Source: an uncultured Methanobrevibacter sp. (GTDB lineage Archaea > Methanobacteriota > Methanobacteria > Methanobacteriales > Methanobacteriaceae). Taken from it: DNA of 64,000 bases. The stretch is taken from the NCBI RefSeq assembly GCF_934746965.1, contig NZ_CAKVFS010000004.1, positions 162,413 through 226,412 of the forward strand. Reading direction: 5' to 3'. Made by a program: the position numbers and the translations under genes. Shown one piece after another: positions 61,547 to 64,000 of this stretch (positions within the stretch are counted from its first letter, which is position 1; the number at the start of each line of letters is the position of its first letter). A model generated the notes under the pieces. That model had not been told where the DNA came from. It was given only the letters and a program-made list of their open reading frames with translations, and searched no databases.

Positions 61547-61555
61547 ACCTTCTAC
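61535..61555 (+). terminator. Hairpin terminator after the DUF2149 gene
   Basis: GTAGAAGG and CCTTCTAC pair perfectly around CTAAA and overlap the stop codon. The following 290 bases hold only the promoter of the adhesin gene. Confidence 0.6.
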
Positions 61556-61696
61556 ATTATATTATTCTTTTAAAATTTTTTCATGCTTTTTTTCATGTTA
61601 TTTGATAACTTGATGAGTATTTTTCAATGTCTTTTTTTAATTGTAACTGGATGTATATTTTAAGTCTAAAATAGCATTCAAAACTTTTTCTAAATA

Positions 61697-61704
61697 TTTA
61701 TATA
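61697..61704 (+). promoter_or_regulatory. Box A of the adhesin gene
   Basis: TTTATATA about 150 bases before the start; a second TTTTATATA lies 10 bases downstream. The leader would be 110-130 bases, unusually long for this window. Confidence 0.5.
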
Positions 61705-61843
61705 CAATTTTATATAAATTTCTATTTGTAAAAAAAGGATTTTTAGGATTTCTTAAATGTTGATATTACATTTAGTTCATTAATAACTTAAAAATTAAAT
61801 GAAATTTTCCAAATCATTTTTTTACACAAGTTTTAAAAAAATA

Positions 61844-64000
61844 ATGGAGGGTATTAAAATATTTAAAAATAAGTTTTTTATTTTTCTGATTTTAAGTTTG
61901 ATGTTTTTGTCTGTTTCAGCTGTTTGTGCTGAAGATTCTGCATCATTAGACTTAAATGAGACAAATATTGATATAGAAACACCTGTATCAACTTCTACAG
62001 ATGTAGTGGCTGATGAACAGGAAGTATGCGAATATTCGAATGAAGATATAGTTTATGCATCTGAAATTGGTTTAAATGAACCTTCAAGTAATGATATTGA
62101 TTTAAGTAGTTTTAAAATATCATATGCTGGTGAAATTACTGATGGGCCTGTAAAAGCTCCTAATGCTGGAGCTATTTATGTAAATCCTATAACTGGAAGT
62201 GATTCTAGGACTGGTGCTGACTGGAATAATGCTGTTGCGACTATTAATCATGCTTTAGATATTGTTCCGGATGGTGGTGTTATTTACCTTGCAAATGGTG
62301 AATATGCACCGAGTAGTGTTGGTGCGGGTCATAGTAAAAATGTTACTTTGATAGGTCAAAATAGGGATAAAACAATCTTAAAAAAAGCTCCTAAAGGAAT
62401 GTTAAACCTTGGAGATGCAAATACTGTTAAAATTTATAATTGTTCTTTTATAGATAATACTGCAATGTTGGATGGTGGTGCTATCTGGTTCGAAAAGGTA
62501 AAAAATATAGAGATAGTTAACTGTTCTTTTATAGGTAATTCTGCACCTTCAAGGTGTGGTGGTGCTATTTATGCAAATGGTGCGGATAATATTACTTTGA
62601 TTAATTGTTCTTTTGTAAATAATTCTGCTCAGGTGGGTGCAGCTATATATTCAAACTCTGGAGAGCTTCATGTGACTGACTGTTATTTTACAGGTAATTC
62701 TGCTCATGATGGGGCTATTTATTCAATTAGTACTTATCTTATTGTGAATAAATGTACTTTTGTAAATAATTCTGCTCAGAATGGTGGTGCTATTGATCAT
62801 TCAAATTATCTTATGAGTGTGAGCAATTGTATTTTTATAAATAATTCAGCTACTGGACATACTATGAATATATATGAATGTAGTAAGGCAGTTCTTGAAG
62901 GTAATTGGTGGGGTACTAATACTCCTAATTGGAGCTCATTGATATCAACACATTATGTAAACATGGATCATCGTTCATTTGTTGTTTTAAATGTAACTGC
63001 TGATGAAACTAGTTATGATGTTTATAATGTTATTGCTAGATTATATTTAAATGGTACTCAAAATATTGCAAATATTCCAACAAGAAATGTGGAATTTAAA
63101 TCTGATTTGGATGTTGTTAATGGTCAAATGATTAATGGTGTTTTTAATAACACATATACAATTCTTGGTAAGAAAATTATTAGAATAACTGTAGATAATG
63201 AAGTTCAAGACATCACACTTAAATTAAACCCAAGAATGGTTCTAAGTGTGAGTGATACCTATATGTATCATGGCTATAACTTCTATTATATTTCATTTGC
63301 GTCTGATTTAGGAGGTAATACAAAGGTTAATGTTACTATTGATGGTAAAACCTACGAAAAAATTGCAGATGGGAATAGAATATCTCTTCCTTTATTAGAT
63401 GCGGGTTTGCATACGATAATTGTTAAATATGCAGGTAATGATAAATATGCTGCTAGTGAAGTTTCTAAGGATTTCGGTGTGCGTAAAGCTTATACTACAT
63501 TGAATGTGGATATTTCAAATATTGATTATGGTGGTTTGTTAGATATTACTATATTTTTAGGTGATTATCCTCGAAATTATCCTACTAATGTTACTGTAGT
63601 TGTAATTATAAATGGTGTGGATTATACTTTTAGTAATGTTTCCTACAAAGCACATTTTACTATTGATTCTGGTTTGGATGTAGGTTCTTATAAATATGAG
63701 GCTTATATTAACCATCCTAACTATGATAGTTATTATGGATATGCTTGGTTTAATGTTACTAAAGCAACTCCGAATATGAATGTTTCTGTTGATGATATTA
63801 ATGTTGGTGAGGATGCAGTTATTAATGTTGATTTACCTTCTGAAATTACAGGTAATGTAACTATTACTGTTGATGGTAATGATTATACTGTAGCTATTAA
63901 GGATGGTAAAGTTGTTCAAACTGTTTCTGGTCTTAAAGCAGGTAGTTATGTTGTAACTGTTAGGTATGATGGTGATAATAATTATAATTCTGCTAGTGGT
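61844..64000 (+). CDS. Adhesin-like surface protein, N-terminal part (runs off the window)
   Basis: The frame is open for at least 719 codons to the right edge. A signal peptide (FKNKFFIFLILSLMFLSVSA, cut near VCAED) starts it. Residues about 120-370 contain PMP-like repeats: CSFIDNTAML...GGAIW, CSFIGNSAPSRCGGAIY, CSFVNNSAQ, a beta-helix region. After about residue 420 Ig-like beta domains follow (NVTIDGKTYEKI; NVTITVDGNDYTV). Such adhesin-like proteins decorate Methanobrevibacter cells and may bind hosts or partners. ATG 61844 gives MEGIKIF; AUA 61859 after GGAGG is an alternative start. Confidence 0.9.
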   Translation, partial: MEGIKIFKNKFFIFLILSLMFLSVSAVCAEDSASLDLNETNIDIETPVSTSTDVVADEQEVCEYSNEDIVYASEIGLNEPSSNDIDLSSFKISYAGEITDGPVKAPNAGAIYVNPITGSDSRTGADWNNAVATINHALDIVPDGGVIYLANGEYAPSSVGAGHSKNVTLIGQNRDKTILKKAPKGMLNLGDANTVKIYNCSFIDNTAMLDGGAIWFEKVKNIEIVNCSFIGNSAPSRCGGAIYANGADNITLINCSFVNNSAQVGAAIYSNSGELHVTDCYFTGNSAHDGAIYSISTYLIVNKCTFVNNSAQNGGAIDHSNYLMSVSNCIFINNSATGHTMNIYECSKAVLEGNWWGTNTPNWSSLISTHYVNMDHRSFVVLNVTADETSYDVYNVIARLYLNGTQNIANIPTRNVEFKSDLDVVNGQMINGVFNNTYTILGKKIIRITVDNEVQDITLKLNPRMVLSVSDTYMYHGYNFYYISFASDLGGNTKVNVTIDGKTYEKIADGNRISLPLLDAGLHTIIVKYAGNDKYAASEVSKDFGVRKAYTTLNVDISNIDYGGLLDITIFLGDYPRNYPTNVTVVVIINGVDYTFSNVSYKAHFTIDSGLDVGSYKYEAYINHPNYDSYYGYAWFNVTKATPNMNVSVDDINVGEDAVINVDLPSEITGNVTITVDGNDYTVAIKDGKVVQTVSGLKAGSYVVTVRYDGDNNYNSASG

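Noticed and set aside
1..64000. CRISPR arrays, prophage, rRNA genes, replication origin
   Set aside because: No regularly spaced repeats, phage structural genes, rRNA sequence or Orc1/Cdc6 gene were seen.

Overview
The window is about 64 kb of very AT-rich archaeal chromosome. The gene content points to a methanogen of the Methanobacteriales, most probably Methanobrevibacter. Evidence includes a coenzyme F430 reductase subunit (CfbC), a methanofuran enzyme (MfnB), a component A2-type ABC protein, archaeal ribosomal protein L37Ae, RNA polymerase subunit P, KEOPS Pcc1, prefoldin beta, deoxyhypusine synthase, archaeal riboflavin synthase, geranylgeranyl reductase and an adhesin-like surface protein. 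Ribosome-binding sites are mostly GGTGAT or GGAGG, complementary to an archaeal 16S 3' end, and promoters carry TTTATATA boxes. The species cannot be fixed from sequence alone.

Layout. 1-10500 is a surface-glycan locus: two CDP-glycerol glycerophosphotransferase-like modules (the first cut by the window edge), tandem and single GT2 domains, a GT4 enzyme, an FkbM-type and two tandem class I methyltransferases, and a beta-helix acyltransferase. A tRNA-Leu(GAG) follows. 10.7-14.6 kb holds a DUF167 protein, galU, and a leftward set of an aldo/keto reductase with ferredoxin domain, a small zinc-ribbon-like protein and a radical SAM/SPASM enzyme. 14.6-15.6 kb is a decayed insertion sequence with perfect 13-bp inverted ends. 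15.6-18.1 kb is modABC. 18.3-31.9 kb is housekeeping: ugd, an HTH-CBS regulator, dys, pyrF, ribC, polyprenyl-phosphate type glycosyltransferases, a CCG/LUD iron-sulfur pair, mfnB, guaB and the rpl37ae-rpoP-Brix-pcc1-pfdB-DUF3194 operon. 32.2-32.4 kb has no gene but carries a strong promoter, two hairpins, an exact copy of the anti-Shine-Dalgarno sequence and a T-run, and looks like a small RNA. 32.4-36.1 kb carries a HisA-like protein, a CDF transporter, pdxS and a PfkB-type kinase. 36.3-44.5 kb carries a 2158-residue DUF4011-type helicase followed by uvrC. 44.6-57.9 kb carries an AtwA-like ABC protein, a stress protein, a ferredoxin and geranylgeranyl reductase, galE, purF, a U32 peptidase, cfbC, serS, a frameshifted zinc-ribbon/SHOCT gene and ferritin. 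57.9-64 kb holds a PaaK/ACT pair, a DUF2162-ExbB-DUF2149 membrane set and the start of a large adhesin.

How the genes fit together. GalU, UDP-glucose dehydrogenase and GalE supply UDP-glucose, UDP-glucuronate and UDP-galactose that the glycosyltransferases of the left-hand locus could use. The adhesin and the ExbB/DUF2149 set are also cell-envelope functions.

The observations most worth a second look are: the putative anti-SD small RNA at 32.3 kb; two genes whose GGAGG sites point to AUU or AUA initiation (7879 and 61859); the radical SAM/small-protein/aldo-keto reductase set; an A9 frameshift splitting one open frame at 57050-57058; and the giant helicase with altered nuclease-like residues. 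All calls come from reading the sequence and remembered family features; no database search was possible.
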